Assembly (NCBI RefSeq): GCF_030403505.1
Contig: NZ_JAUEMJ010000001.1
Span: forward strand, 495,762-559,761
Origin: Glycomyces tritici
GTDB lineage: Bacteria; Actinomycetota; Actinomycetes; Mycobacteriales; Micromonosporaceae
Direction of reading: 5' to 3'
DNA: 64,000 bases
The notes beneath the pieces were generated by a model that worked only from the letters and a program-made list of their open reading frames with translations, made no database searches and was not told where the DNA came from. This document shows positions 17,429-27,400 of this stretch, piece by piece. The position numbers and the translations under genes were made by a program. How positions within the stretch are numbered: the stretch's first letter is position 1; each line of letters opens with the position of its first letter.

Positions 17429-18538
17429 TCAGTCCACGTCCGCCGGGGCGCTGTCGATCGCTTCCTCGGTGGCGTACTCCGAGTCGACGACGACCTCCTT
17501 GTAGTTCTCGACGGTCACGTCGACCGGCTCGAGCAGGTAGGAGGGGACGAACTTGAAGCCGTTGTCGTAGGTGCCCTGGTCGTTCACGTCGGGGGTCCCG
17601 CCGCCGACGATCGCCTTCACCATGTCCACGGCGACCTCGGCGAGCTGGCGGGTGTCTTTGAAGACCGTCTCGGTCTGGCCGGTGCCCTCCTTGATCGCCT
17701 TGAGGGAGCGCAGCTCGGCGTCCTGGCCGGTGATGACCGGGAAGTCGTCCGAGCCGGGCTCGAAGTCGGCGTCGACCAGCGCCTCCACGATGCCGCGGCT
17801 GATGCCGTCGTAGGGCGAGAGCACCGCGTGGAGCGGCCGGTCCTGGTAGTGGTCCTCGAGGAGCTGGGCCATCCGGGTCCGCGCGGTCTTGCGGTCCCAC
17901 TGCTGGATGGCGGTGGCGTCCTGCTCGGTCTCGTTGGAGGGGACCACGACCGAGCCGCCGTAGATGTAGGGCTCGAGGGTGTCGAGGCCGCCTTGGAAGA
18001 AGTACTGGGAGTTGTTGTCGTCCAAGGAGCCCGAGAACAGCTCGACGTTGTACTGCTCGGTGGTGTCCTGGGTGAGGCCGAGCTTGGCGATGATGTGCTT
18101 GGCCTGCAGCACGCCGACCTGGTAGTTGTCGAACGAGGCGTAGTAGTCGACGTCGGGGGTCTCGAGGATGAGCCGGTCGTAGGCGATGATCGTGACGCCC
18201 TTGTCCTTGGCCTTGCTCAGGACCTCGCCGAGGGAGGTGTTGCCGATGGCGCCGATGATGAGGAACTCGACGCCCTGGTCGACCATCGACTCGATCTGGG
18301 CGACCTGGGCGGGGACGTCGTCCTCGCCGTTCTCGAGGATGGTCTTGTAGCCGAGGTCCTGCAGCCGCTTCTCCAGGTCGGCGCCCTCCAGCACCCACCG
18401 GTCGGACGCCCTGGTGGGCATGGCGATGCCCGTGAAGCCGGTCAGCTGCTTCGAATCCTCGCCCGCGCCGCATGCGGCGAGCGATACGGCTGCGACGCCT
18501 GCCGTTCCGTACAACAGGCCGCGACGACTGAGGTGCAT
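17429..18538 (-). CDS. ChvE/XylF-type sugar ABC transporter substrate-binding lipoprotein (orphan)
   Basis: A 369-residue lipoprotein that should bind a sugar outside the membrane. It has a Tat-like signal with a twin arginine (MHLSRRGLLYG) and a lipobox SLAACG, then the periplasmic-binding type 1 (ribose/xylose class) fold with IAMPTRASDRWVLEGADLEK, VEFLIIGAIGNTSL, VTIIAYDRLILETPDVDYYA and SFDNYQVGVLQAKHI, very like ChvE and other multiple-sugar-binding proteins. AAGGAG lies upstream of the ATG at some distance. No ATPase (MmsA) or permease (MmsB) gene is adjacent, so it must share a transporter encoded elsewhere or act as a sugar sensor. Confidence 0.9.
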   Translation of the reverse strand: MHLSRRGLLYGTAGVAAVSLAACGAGEDSKQLTGFTGIAMPTRASDRWVLEGADLEKRLQDLGYKTILENGEDDVPAQVAQIESMVDQGVEFLIIGAIGNTSLGEVLSKAKDKGVTIIAYDRLILETPDVDYYASFDNYQVGVLQAKHIIAKLGLTQDTTEQYNVELFSGSLDDNNSQYFFQGGLDTLEPYIYGGSVVVPSNETEQDATAIQQWDRKTARTRMAQLLEDHYQDRPLHAVLSPYDGISRGIVEALVDADFEPGSDDFPVITGQDAELRSLKAIKEGTGQTETVFKDTRQLAEVAVDMVKAIVGGGTPDVNDQGTYDNGFKFVPSYLLEPVDVTVENYKEVVVDSEYATEEAIDSAPADVD

Positions 18539-18865
18539 GGGGCAAGTACTCCTTCGTACAGGTGAGGGGGTTCATTTCACCCCCGAAACTTACACGAGTG
18601 GAAAGCTCGCTAAATCGGGTCATTCCGTGACCGAACCGTGTCCTGGAAGGAGGGACGAAACGGGATGCAGAGGCGCTTCGCGCCGTATTCCCCCGCTGCG
18701 TTCAAGGACCGTGCTCGAAGATTTCACGACCATCCGGAACGAACGTAGAACCTGCCGGTAACACGCTTTCCGGCGGCCCCTCCGCAAAGCGACGGGCCTC
18801 GCTCCCACCAGAACGCTGTGATCACCTTCGATATGTTGGCGCATCGACCGCATACCATTGCGGGC
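18539..18865. other. 327-bp divergent intergenic region
   Basis: No gene is seen between the sugar-binding lipoprotein and the MBL-fold hydrolase. It holds the promoters of both. On the right side TACCAT (18853-18858) ends seven bases before the ATG at 18866, a leaderless arrangement. I find no clear -35 box and no recognisable sugar operator. Confidence 0.5.
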
Positions 18866-19774
18866 ATGAGTGATCGGTGGATCGAGGTGGCCCCGCGGGT
18901 GTGGGTGCGGCGTCTGCAGGAACTGGACCAGACGCTGGGACTGGTGATCGGTGACGAGTCCTGCTTGGTGATCGACACGGGCATCAACGCCGAGGCGGGG
19001 TTCGCGTTCGCCACGGCGATCCGCGAGAAGACCGATCTGCCCTGGCAGGTCGCGTACACGCACGACCACTTCGACCACTGGTTCGGGACCTCCGCGTTCG
19101 GCGAGTCCGCGATCTGGGCGGTCGGGGACGGCGCCCACTACATCCGCATCGGCGACGAGCAGCGCAAGGCCTGGGCCGCGCGGTACCGCCGGGAGGGCCG
19201 CGAGGAGGACGCCCGCCGCATCGCCCGCTCGGCGCTCGTGCCGCCGAACTGCCGGGTGAACGGCGCGATCGGGCTGAACCTGGGCGGTCGCACGGTGGTG
19301 CTGCGCCAGGCCGGCCTGGCGCACAGCGACAACGACATGGTGATCGAGGTGCCCGACGCGGGCGTCCTGTTCGCCGGGGACCTGCTGGAGCACGGCGCGC
19401 CGCCCTCCTACGACGCCGCGTTCCCGTACGAGTGGCCGCAGGCCGTCGAGTACCTGCTGAGCTGGAAGCCCGCGGTGGTGGTGCCGGGCCACGGGGACCC
19501 GGCGGACTACTGGTGGGCGCGGGCGCAGACGAGGGATCTGGCCGAGGTCGCGCGGATGTGCGGCGAGGTGTCGCAGGGATTCCTCACCGAGGAGGAGGCG
19601 TTGGCGCACAACCCGTTCGGCGAGGCGCCGATGCGGGCGGCGCTCGACCGGTGCAAGGCCCTCACTCCTCCCCCGCCGCCGGAGACGACGGCCCCTGCGG
19701 CGCAGCCGCAGACACCGCCGCCACCGGTGATCGTGTACGACGTCTTCGACTACGACGTCGACCTGACGCGCTGA
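18866..19774 (+). CDS. MBL-fold metallo-hydrolase
   Basis: A 302-residue cytoplasmic hydrolase. The metal-binding motif HxHxDH is present as THDHFDHW (about residue 71), with a further His in the GLAHSDNDMVIEV segment and the Asp and His of VLFAGDLLEHGAPP and VVVPGHGDP. The fold is that of beta-lactamase-like hydrolases, but the substrate is unknown. The start at 18866 is favoured by a leaderless -10 box (TACCAT); an in-frame ATG 48 bp upstream has no ribosome site. The last 45 residues are Pro/Thr-rich (PPPPPETTAPAAQPQTPPPP) and end in an acidic VFDYDVDL patch, an unusual tail for this family. Confidence 0.88.
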   Translation: MSDRWIEVAPRVWVRRLQELDQTLGLVIGDESCLVIDTGINAEAGFAFATAIREKTDLPWQVAYTHDHFDHWFGTSAFGESAIWAVGDGAHYIRIGDEQRKAWAARYRREGREEDARRIARSALVPPNCRVNGAIGLNLGGRTVVLRQAGLAHSDNDMVIEVPDAGVLFAGDLLEHGAPPSYDAAFPYEWPQAVEYLLSWKPAVVVPGHGDPADYWWARAQTRDLAEVARMCGEVSQGFLTEEEALAHNPFGEAPMRAALDRCKALTPPPPPETTAPAAQPQTPPPPVIVYDVFDYDVDLTR

Positions 19775-19819
19775 TCAGCCGCCCGCAGGTCCAGCCGAGG
19801 GCGCGGGGACGCGGTCCGG

Positions 19820-20347
19820 CTACTCGAACGGCTGGTCCTCGAAGCCGAGGTGCAGTTTGCGCAGCAGCGCGCCGAGCTGCGCCCGCTCCTCGTCGGTGAG
19901 CACCGCCAAAGTCTCGAGCTGCAGGTCGATGCCGGTGCGCACGGCCTCCTCGATGACCTCGCGGCCCTGCGCGGTCATGCGGACCTTCAGGCCGCGCCGG
20001 TCGGCGGGGTCGGGGAGGCGCTCGACGAACCCGGCGGCCTCGAGCTTGTCGAGGCGCCCGGTGAGCCCGCCCGAGCTGAGCATCAGGGTCGCGCCGATCT
20101 CCTTGGGCGACAGCGTGAACGGCTCCCCGGACCGCCGGATCGAGGCGAGCACGTCGAACTCGTTGGGCCCCAGGCCCTGCCGCGCGCGGAGCTCGTGGAG
20201 CCGCGCGCCGAGCTTCTGCGAGATGCGGTGGATGCGCCCGTAGAGGGCCATGGATTCGAGTTCGAGATCGGGCAGCTCACGGTGCCACTGCGCGACGATC
20301 CTGTCAACGGCGTCGCGCTCCACGGCGTCTTCGGTCATGGGGGTCAT
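19820..20347 (-). CDS. MarR-family transcriptional regulator
   Basis: A 175-residue dimeric winged-helix regulator with the family core GPNEFDVLASIRRSGEPFTL, recognition helix LSSGGLTGRLDKLEAAGFVE and wing motif DPADRRGLKVRMTAQG. AGGTGG sits eight bases before the ATG at 20347. It is transcribed away from an EamA exporter and an NAD(P)-binding protein. The shared 123-bp gap carries a phased array of palindromes, so the likely role is ligand-relieved repression of that pair and of itself. The ligand is unknown. Confidence 0.93.
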   Translation of the reverse strand: MTPMTEDAVERDAVDRIVAQWHRELPDLELESMALYGRIHRISQKLGARLHELRARQGLGPNEFDVLASIRRSGEPFTLSPKEIGATLMLSSGGLTGRLDKLEAAGFVERLPDPADRRGLKVRMTAQGREVIEEAVRTGIDLQLETLAVLTDEERAQLGALLRKLHLGFEDQPFE

Positions 20348-20402
20348 TGTGGCCCACCTGCCTTCCGGTCGCTGAAGTACCTCAGGGTGATCTAACTCCT
20401 GA

Positions 20403-20460
20403 TCAAGTATCTTGACTTCAAGTAGCTTGAGTGTAAGCTACTTATTATCAAGCTACCCCA
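20403..20460. promoter_or_regulatory. Operator array: palindromes at exact 15-bp phase
   Basis: TCAAG-N3-CTTGA occurs at 20403-20415 and 20418-20430. A trimmed version, TAAG-CTA-CTTA, lies at 20434-20444, and a half-site TCAAG with a degenerate right arm at 20448-20460. Their centres are 20409, 20424, 20439 and 20454, each 15 bp apart. The last abuts the AAGGAG ribosome site of the EamA gene. The sequence is AT-rich and symmetric, as expected for a MarR-family operator. Confidence 0.7.
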
Positions 20461-20470
20461 AGGAGCCACG

Positions 20471-21373
20471 ATGAACCGCAGCACCAAGGACCTCCTCCTC
20501 ACGGCCCTCGCCCCCGTCATGTGGGGCACCACCTACGTGGTGACCACCGAGTTCCTCCCAGCCGACCGGCCCTTCCTCACCGCCATGCTGCGGGCCCTCC
20601 CCGCGGGCCTCCTGCTCATCGTCCTGTCACGAAGGCTTCCCAAAGGCTCGTGGTGGTGGAAGTCGGCCGTCATCGGCACGCTGAACATCGCCGCGTTCTT
20701 CGCCCTGCTCTTCATCGCGACCTACCGCCTCCCCGGCGGCGTCGCGGCAGTGGCGGCGGCGGTCGGCCCGCTGGCCACGGCGGGAGCGACGCTGCTGATC
20801 CTCCACCAGAAGGTGCGCCTGCGCACCTGGCTGCTCGGCCTCACCGGCGTGGCGGGCGTGGCCATGGTGGTGCTCTCCGCCGAAGCCGAACTCGACACCC
20901 TCGGCGCACTGGCCGGCATCGGCGGCGCGGTCTCGATGGCGGTCGCGGTGGTCCTCACGAAGCGCTGGGGCATGCCGAAGGAAGCCGGGCCCGCCGCCCT
21001 CGCGGGCTGGCAGCTCACCGCGGGCGGCCTCCTGCTCATCCCCCTCGCCTTCGCCGTCGAAGGCGCCGTCCCCGCGCTCACCGGCTCGAACCTGCTCGGC
21101 TACCTGTACCTCGGCCTGGTCAACACCGCGCTCGGCTACTGGCTCTGGTTCCGCGGCATCGGCCGGCTCTCGGTGGTGCCCTTGAGCTTCCTGGGCCTGC
21201 TCTCCCCGCTCACCGCCGCCACGGTCGGATGGCTCGTCCTCGGCGAGACCTTCACGGTCCTGCAGACCGCCGGCTTCGCGGTCGCCTTGGCGGCCACCGT
21301 GACCGCGCAGCTCCAGAACCGGCCCAAGCGGCAGGTGCCTCCGGCGCCCCGCAAGATCCTGACCCACGCCTGA
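20471..21373 (+). CDS. EamA/DMT-family transporter
   Basis: A 300-residue membrane protein with ten predicted helices in two EamA repeats, for example LAPVMWGTTYVVTTEFLP at the start and GLVNTALGYWLWFRGIGRLS in the second repeat. The family exports metabolites or drugs with broad specificity. It has a good AAGGAG, is preceded by the operator array of the divergent MarR regulator, and is followed after 21 bp by an NAD(P)-binding protein gene, probably in one operon. The substrate is unknown. Confidence 0.92.
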   Translation: MNRSTKDLLLTALAPVMWGTTYVVTTEFLPADRPFLTAMLRALPAGLLLIVLSRRLPKGSWWWKSAVIGTLNIAAFFALLFIATYRLPGGVAAVAAAVGPLATAGATLLILHQKVRLRTWLLGLTGVAGVAMVVLSAEAELDTLGALAGIGGAVSMAVAVVLTKRWGMPKEAGPAALAGWQLTAGGLLLIPLAFAVEGAVPALTGSNLLGYLYLGLVNTALGYWLWFRGIGRLSVVPLSFLGLLSPLTAATVGWLVLGETFTVLQTAGFAVALAATVTAQLQNRPKRQVPPAPRKILTHA

Positions 21374-21394
21374 GACGACGAGAAGGAGACCACC

Positions 21395-22027
21395 ATGCGC
21401 ATCATCATCTTCGGAGCGGCCGGAATGGTCGGCACCCGCACCGCCGCCGAGGCGCTCGCAAGAGGCCACGAGGTCACCGCCGCGGTCAGGGATCCGAACC
21501 GCGAACTCCCCGCCGGGGTGCGGATCGAGGTGGGCGACGCCGCCGATCCTGAGGCGGCGGCCCGGCTGCTCAAAGGGCACGACGCGGCGGTGAGCACCGT
21601 CCGCGCCCCCGCCGGCGCCGAGCACCTGCAGGTCGAGGCGACCGCGACGCTCCTGCAGGGCGCGGCGGCGACCGGGGTCAGGCTGCTGGTCGTAGGCGGC
21701 GCGGCGACGCTCACGGTCCCTGGCGGCACGACCGTCTTGGAGGACCCCCGGTATGTTCCGCAGGAGTGGCGGGCGGTGGCGGAGGCCAGCGCGGCCCAGC
21801 ACCGGCAGTGCGCCGGGGAGCGGCAGGCGGACTGGACCTATGTGAGCCCGCCCGCGGTCCTTGAGCCCGGCGAGCGCACCGGGGCATACCGCCTCGGCCG
21901 GGACGAGCTCCTGTCGGACGCCGCGGGCGTCTCGAGGATCAGCGCCGAAGACCTGGCGGTAGCCGTGCTCGACGAGCTCGAGCACCCGAGGCACCGCAGG
22001 GTCCGGTTCACCGTCGCCTCCGCCTGA
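21395..22027 (+). CDS. NAD(P)H-binding Rossmann protein (YwnB/NmrA-like)
   Basis: A 210-residue atypical short-chain dehydrogenase-like protein. The dinucleotide motif is MRIIIFGAAGMVGTRTAAEA, the next strand ends in AAVRDPN, and VSTVRAP and LLVVGGAATL follow, matching the YwnB/NAD(P)H-binding family. The catalytic Tyr-x-x-x-Lys of classical SDRs is not obvious, so it may be a redox sensor or reductase. GAAGGAGA precedes the ATG. Position behind the MarR-controlled exporter suggests a shared stress or detoxification response, which is inferred. Confidence 0.88.
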   Translation: MRIIIFGAAGMVGTRTAAEALARGHEVTAAVRDPNRELPAGVRIEVGDAADPEAAARLLKGHDAAVSTVRAPAGAEHLQVEATATLLQGAAATGVRLLVVGGAATLTVPGGTTVLEDPRYVPQEWRAVAEASAAQHRQCAGERQADWTYVSPPAVLEPGERTGAYRLGRDELLSDAAGVSRISAEDLAVAVLDELEHPRHRRVRFTVASA

Positions 22028-22033
22028 TCCGCA

Positions 22034-22399
22034 TCAGGCCGCTTCGCGGTAGGCGGTCGCGAGCCAGGTCCGGACTTCGTGGTCGATCTCGTCGGCCTCG
22101 CGGATTTCGAGGTGGTGCATCCAGGCCTTCGCGGACGGATGCACCACCTCCTTGAACCGTTCGGAGCGCAGCTCCTCGGGAAGGGCGATCGACAGGACCA
22201 CGGGGACGTCGCTGTTCACGTACTGCGCGGGCCGCCACACGAAGGCGAAGCCCTTGCGGCGGCGGAACGCGATCTGGCTCTTGGTCACTTTGACCTCGGC
22301 CTCGCCATTGGCTTCGACGGCTTCGGCGACGGCGCGGTAGAGCGCGAGGCCTTCCGCGTCGTCGCCGAAGTAGTCCTCGGGGCTCCGGTCACCGCCCAT
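22034..22399 (-). CDS. DUF5655-domain protein
   Basis: A 121-residue cytoplasmic protein of the DUF5655 family. Conserved-looking parts are EVKVTKSQIAFRRRKGFAFV and LRSERFKEVVHPSAKAWMHH, with a C-terminal DEIDHEVRTWLATAYREA. The family has no established function. It converges on the NAD(P)-binding gene with 6 bp between stops and precedes the DrrAB-type exporter genes on the other side, from which it is separated by 24 bp on the same strand. Confidence 0.75.
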   Translation of the reverse strand: MGGDRSPEDYFGDDAEGLALYRAVAEAVEANGEAEVKVTKSQIAFRRRKGFAFVWRPAQYVNSDVPVVLSIALPEELRSERFKEVVHPSAKAWMHHLEIREADEIDHEVRTWLATAYREAA

Positions 22400-22423
22400 G
22401 TCGCTGCTCCGGGTTCGGTCCGG

Positions 22424-23223
22424 TCAGACCATCTTGCGCCTGTAGGCGCGCATCGCCAGGGGCGCGGTGACCGCGAAGATCGCCGCGGCCCATACGAAGG
22501 TCCACATCAGCGGCTCGGCGATGGGGCCGAACGAGAGGAGGCCGCGCATGGCGTCCGCGAGGTGGGTGACCGGGTTGACCTTCGCCCAGGCCTGCATGAA
22601 GCCGGGCATCGTGTTGATGTCGACGAAGGCGCTGGAGGTGAAGGTCAGCGGCATGATGATCACGAAGGCGTAGATCTGGACCTTCTCCTCCGAATCCGCG
22701 ACCACGCCCATCAGGACCGAGATCCACGAGATCGCCAGCGCGAAGACCACCAGCACGAGCATCGCGAGGAACGCGCCGGCGACCGTGCGCAGCTCGAAGC
22801 CCATGAGGAGGCCGAGGCCGAGCATGACCACGATCGACCAGACCTGCTTGAACATGTCCGCGAAGATCTTCCCGGCCAGCGGCGCGGAGCGGGCGATCGG
22901 CAGGGAGCGGAAGCGGTCGTATACGCCTTTGCGCAGGTCGGCGTTGATGCCGGTGCCGGTGTACATGGTGAGGAAGATGGCGTTCTGGGCGATGAGGCCG
23001 CCGAGGACGTACTGGAGGTAGTCCGAAGTGGACCCGGCCATCTGGCCGCCGAAGACGTAGACGAACAGCAGCAGGAACATGATCGGGCTGAGGCTGAGGT
23101 CGACGAGTTCGAACGGGTTGTGCTTGATGCGGACCATCTGCCGCCAGGCCATGGAGAGGACCTGGCTGACGGTGGCGCCGAGCCCGGGGCGGTGGACGAC
23201 CGGGGCGTAGATGTGGGCGGCGG

Positions 23224-23227
<4 letters not shown>
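22424..23227 (-). CDS. ABC-2 type exporter permease (DrrB-like)
   Basis: A 267-residue membrane subunit with six helices, ABC-2 features FELVDLSLSPIMFLLLFVYV, GVYDRFRSLPIARSAPLAGK and VNPVTHLADAMRGLL. It forms a daunorubicin-resistance-type exporter with the ATPase encoded just upstream; the ATG overlaps the ATPase stop as ATGA, so the two are coupled. The substrate is not predictable. Confidence 0.9.
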
Positions 23228-24222
<995 letters not shown>

Positions 24223-24298
24223 TTCGTCCTCCTTTGGAGTGGTGTCGTGTGGAAGGGTTTCGAGTTCTGGTTTCCGGGGCAGCGTGCACCCGAGATCA

Positions 24299-24328
24299 TG
24301 ATGTCATATTGATGCGTGCTTGACATCA
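24299..24328. promoter_or_regulatory. Inverted repeat upstream of the DrrAB-like operon
   Basis: TGATGTCA (24299-24306) and TGACATCA (24321-24328) are perfect 8-bp arms with centres 22 bp apart. The AT-rich patch lies about 80 bp upstream of the ATPase start on the minus strand, where a promoter is expected. No regulator gene of the TetR or PadR type is adjacent. Confidence 0.5.
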
Positions 24329-24419
24329 CCTTTGTGGTGGCGCTTCGCCGTACCGTGCGCGGCGTACACCGGAACTCGATCATGCACCCGGGGTGTGACA
24401 TCCGGGGTGCGATTGGCCC

Positions 24420-27400
24420 TTAGAGCGCCTGGAGGAGCTTCCGGATGCGCTTCTCGCTCACCTGGTAGCGGGTGCCGAGCTGCTGGGCGAAGAAGCTCAC
24501 GCGCAGCTCCTCGAGCATCCAGCGGACCTCGCGGCCCTCACCCGAGCGGAGCGCGGCGGGCCGGGTGCGCGCGAGCGAGTCCCGCTCGGCCTCCAGGGAC
24601 TGGATGACCTCCATCTTGCCCTGGTCCCCCGCCACGTCGGCGACCGCGCGCTTGGCGCGGAAGCTGATGGCCTTCACATAGCGGAGCAGGTCGTCCAGGC
24701 GCCACCAGCCGGTCGAGCCCACGAAGCCGTCCGCGCCGACGAGCGATTCGAGCTGGCGGCGCATGTCGCTCAATGCGGGCAGCACGCGCAGGTCGAACTT
24801 GCCCTCGAGGAGCCGGGACGCCTCGCGCGCCTCGGTCAGCACCGCCGCGACCTTGCGGGCCACCGCCGGGGACTCGCCCGCGACCTCCGGCCTCGCGCGC
24901 TTGAGCAGCGCCTCGAAGCCCTCGCGGTCCCAGGCCGGGCCGCCGCCCTCGATGAGCACCTTGTCGAGCACCGTCCGCACGCAGTCGGCCAGCAGCGCAT
25001 CCACGTTCGCGTAAGGGCCCGTGGCCAGCGCGAGCTGCTCGTTGCGGGTAAGGGCCTCCTTCAGGCGCGGGTCGGGGGTGTTCAGGCGCAGGAGCCGGCG
25101 CGTGCCCGCCCACATGTTCGCGGCCTGCGCACCGGGATCGGGGAAGGCCTTGACGCCGACCGAGCCGCCCTCGTCGACCAGCCCGGGGTAGGCCTTCGCG
25201 GTGTAGCCCTTGCGCGGGGTCTCGTGGATCTTCGGCAGCGCGTCGAAGTCCCAGGTCTTGAGGCCGGTGCGCTCGAGGTCGAAGGCCTCCGACGCGGCCT
25301 CCTGGGTCTTGGGGGCGAGCTGGCGCTGGAGGGCGCCGAGTTCCTTGCCTTCGGCGAGGACTTTGCCTTCCTCGTCCTTGACCTGGAAGGTGACGAGGAG
25401 GTGCCCGGGGACCTTGGTGAGGTCGAAGGCGTCGTCGGGGACGTGGACGTGCGTCATCGACTTGAGCGTGTCCGCGAGCGCGGCCATCATGGGCCGGCCG
25501 GGGGCGGGCGCCATGCGGGCGACGGCGGCCTTCGCGAAGTCGGGGGCCGGCACGAAGCTGCGGCGCAGGGACTTGGGGAGGCTCTTGATGAGCGCTTCGG
25601 CGAACTCGGCGCGCAGGCCCGGGACCTGCCAGGTGAAGGCGTCCTGGTCGAGCTGCTGGAGGGCCGGGAGGGGGACGGCGACGGTGACGCCGTCGCGGGC
25701 GGAGCCGGGTTCGAACTCGTAGTCGAGTTCGAGGTCGGCGCCTTCGGAGGTCCAGATCTCGGGGTAGGCGTCGGCGGCGACGCGCTCGGCGCGGTCGCCG
25801 AGGAGGAGCTGCTCGTCGAAGTCGAGGAGGGTCTTGTCCTTCTCCTTCTTCCACCAGGAGTCGAAGTGGCGGCCGGAGACGATGTCGGCGGGGAGGCGCT
25901 CGTCGTAGAAGTCGAAGAGGGTCTGCTCGTCGGCGAGGAGGCCGCGCTGGCGCACCCGGTTCTCGAGGTCCTCGACCTCGCTGATCTTGGCGAGGTTCTG
26001 CGCGAGGAACTTGTGGTGGGTGTCCCATTCGGCCTGGACGAGCGCGTGGCGGATGAACAGCTCGCGGCTGGTCTCGACGTCGATGCGGCCGAAGTTGACC
26101 TTGCGGCGGGCGACGATCGGGACGCCGTAGAGGGTGACCCGCTCGAAGGCGAGGACGGCCCCGGCCTTCTTCGACCAGTGCGGTTCGGAGTAGGTGCGCT
26201 TGCTGAGGTGCTCGGCGAGCGGCTCGACCCATTCGGGTTCGATCTTGGCGCATACGCGGCCCCAGAGGCGGCTGGTCTCCACGAGTTCGCCGGCGACGAC
26301 CCAGCGCGGCTGCTTCTTGGCGAGGCCGGAACCGGGGAAGATCGCGAACTTGGCGTTGCGCCCGCCGAGGTACTCGCGGGTGTCGGCCTCTTTGACGCCG
26401 ATGTGGGAGAGGAGCCCGGCCAGGAGCGCGGTGTGGACGCTCTTCGGGGCGGGCGTGGCTTCGGGGGAGCCGATCTCGATCTTGAGGCTCTTGAGGACGC
26501 CGAGGATCTGGCGAACCAGGTCCTGCCACTCGCGGATGCGCAGGTAGTGCAGGTACTCCTGTTTGCACATGCGCCGGAAGGAGCTGGAGGAGCGGGTCTT
26601 GCGCTCGTCCTCGAGGTACCGCCACAGGTTGAGGTAGGCGGAGAAGTCGGAGTCGGGGTCGTTGAAGCGCGCGTGCGACTGGTCGGCCTGGGCGCGCTTG
26701 TCCGCCGGGCGCTCCTTCGGGTCCTGGATGGACATGGCGGCGGTGATGACGGCGACGGCGTGGACGCAGCCCTCTTCGCGGGCCTGGAGGATCATGCGGG
26801 CCAGGCGCGGGTCGATCGGCAGGCGCGCGATGTCGCGTCCGGCCTTGGTGAGGCGCCGCTCGCCGCTGCGCACGTCCTCGAGCGCGCCGAGCTCCACCAG
26901 GAGGTCCATGCCGTCCTTGATGTTCCGCGAGTCGGGGGCGTCGACGAACGGGAAGGACTCGACCCGGCCGAGCTTCGCGGCGGTCATCTGGAGGATGACG
27001 CTGGCGAGGTTGGTGCGCAGGATCTCGGCGTCGGTGAACTCGGGGCGGGCGTTGAAGTCGTCCTCGGAGTAGAGGCGGATGCAGATGCCCTCGGCGACGC
27101 GGCCGCAGCGGCCGGCGCGCTGGTTGGCGCTGGCCTGGCTGATCGCCTCGATGGGGAGGCGCTGCACCTTGGTGCGGGCCGAGTAGCGGGAGATGCGGGC
27201 GTACCCGGCGTCGATGACGTACCGGATGCCGGGCACCGTGAGGGAGGTCTCGGCGACGTTCGTGGAGAGGATGATGCGGCGGCCGGTGTGGGAGGAGAAG
27301 ACCCGGTGCTGCTCCTGCGCGGAGAGGCGCGCGTACAGCGGGACGATCTCGGTGTGGCGGAGCTTGGCCTTCTCGAGGGCGTCGGCGGTGTCGCGGATCT

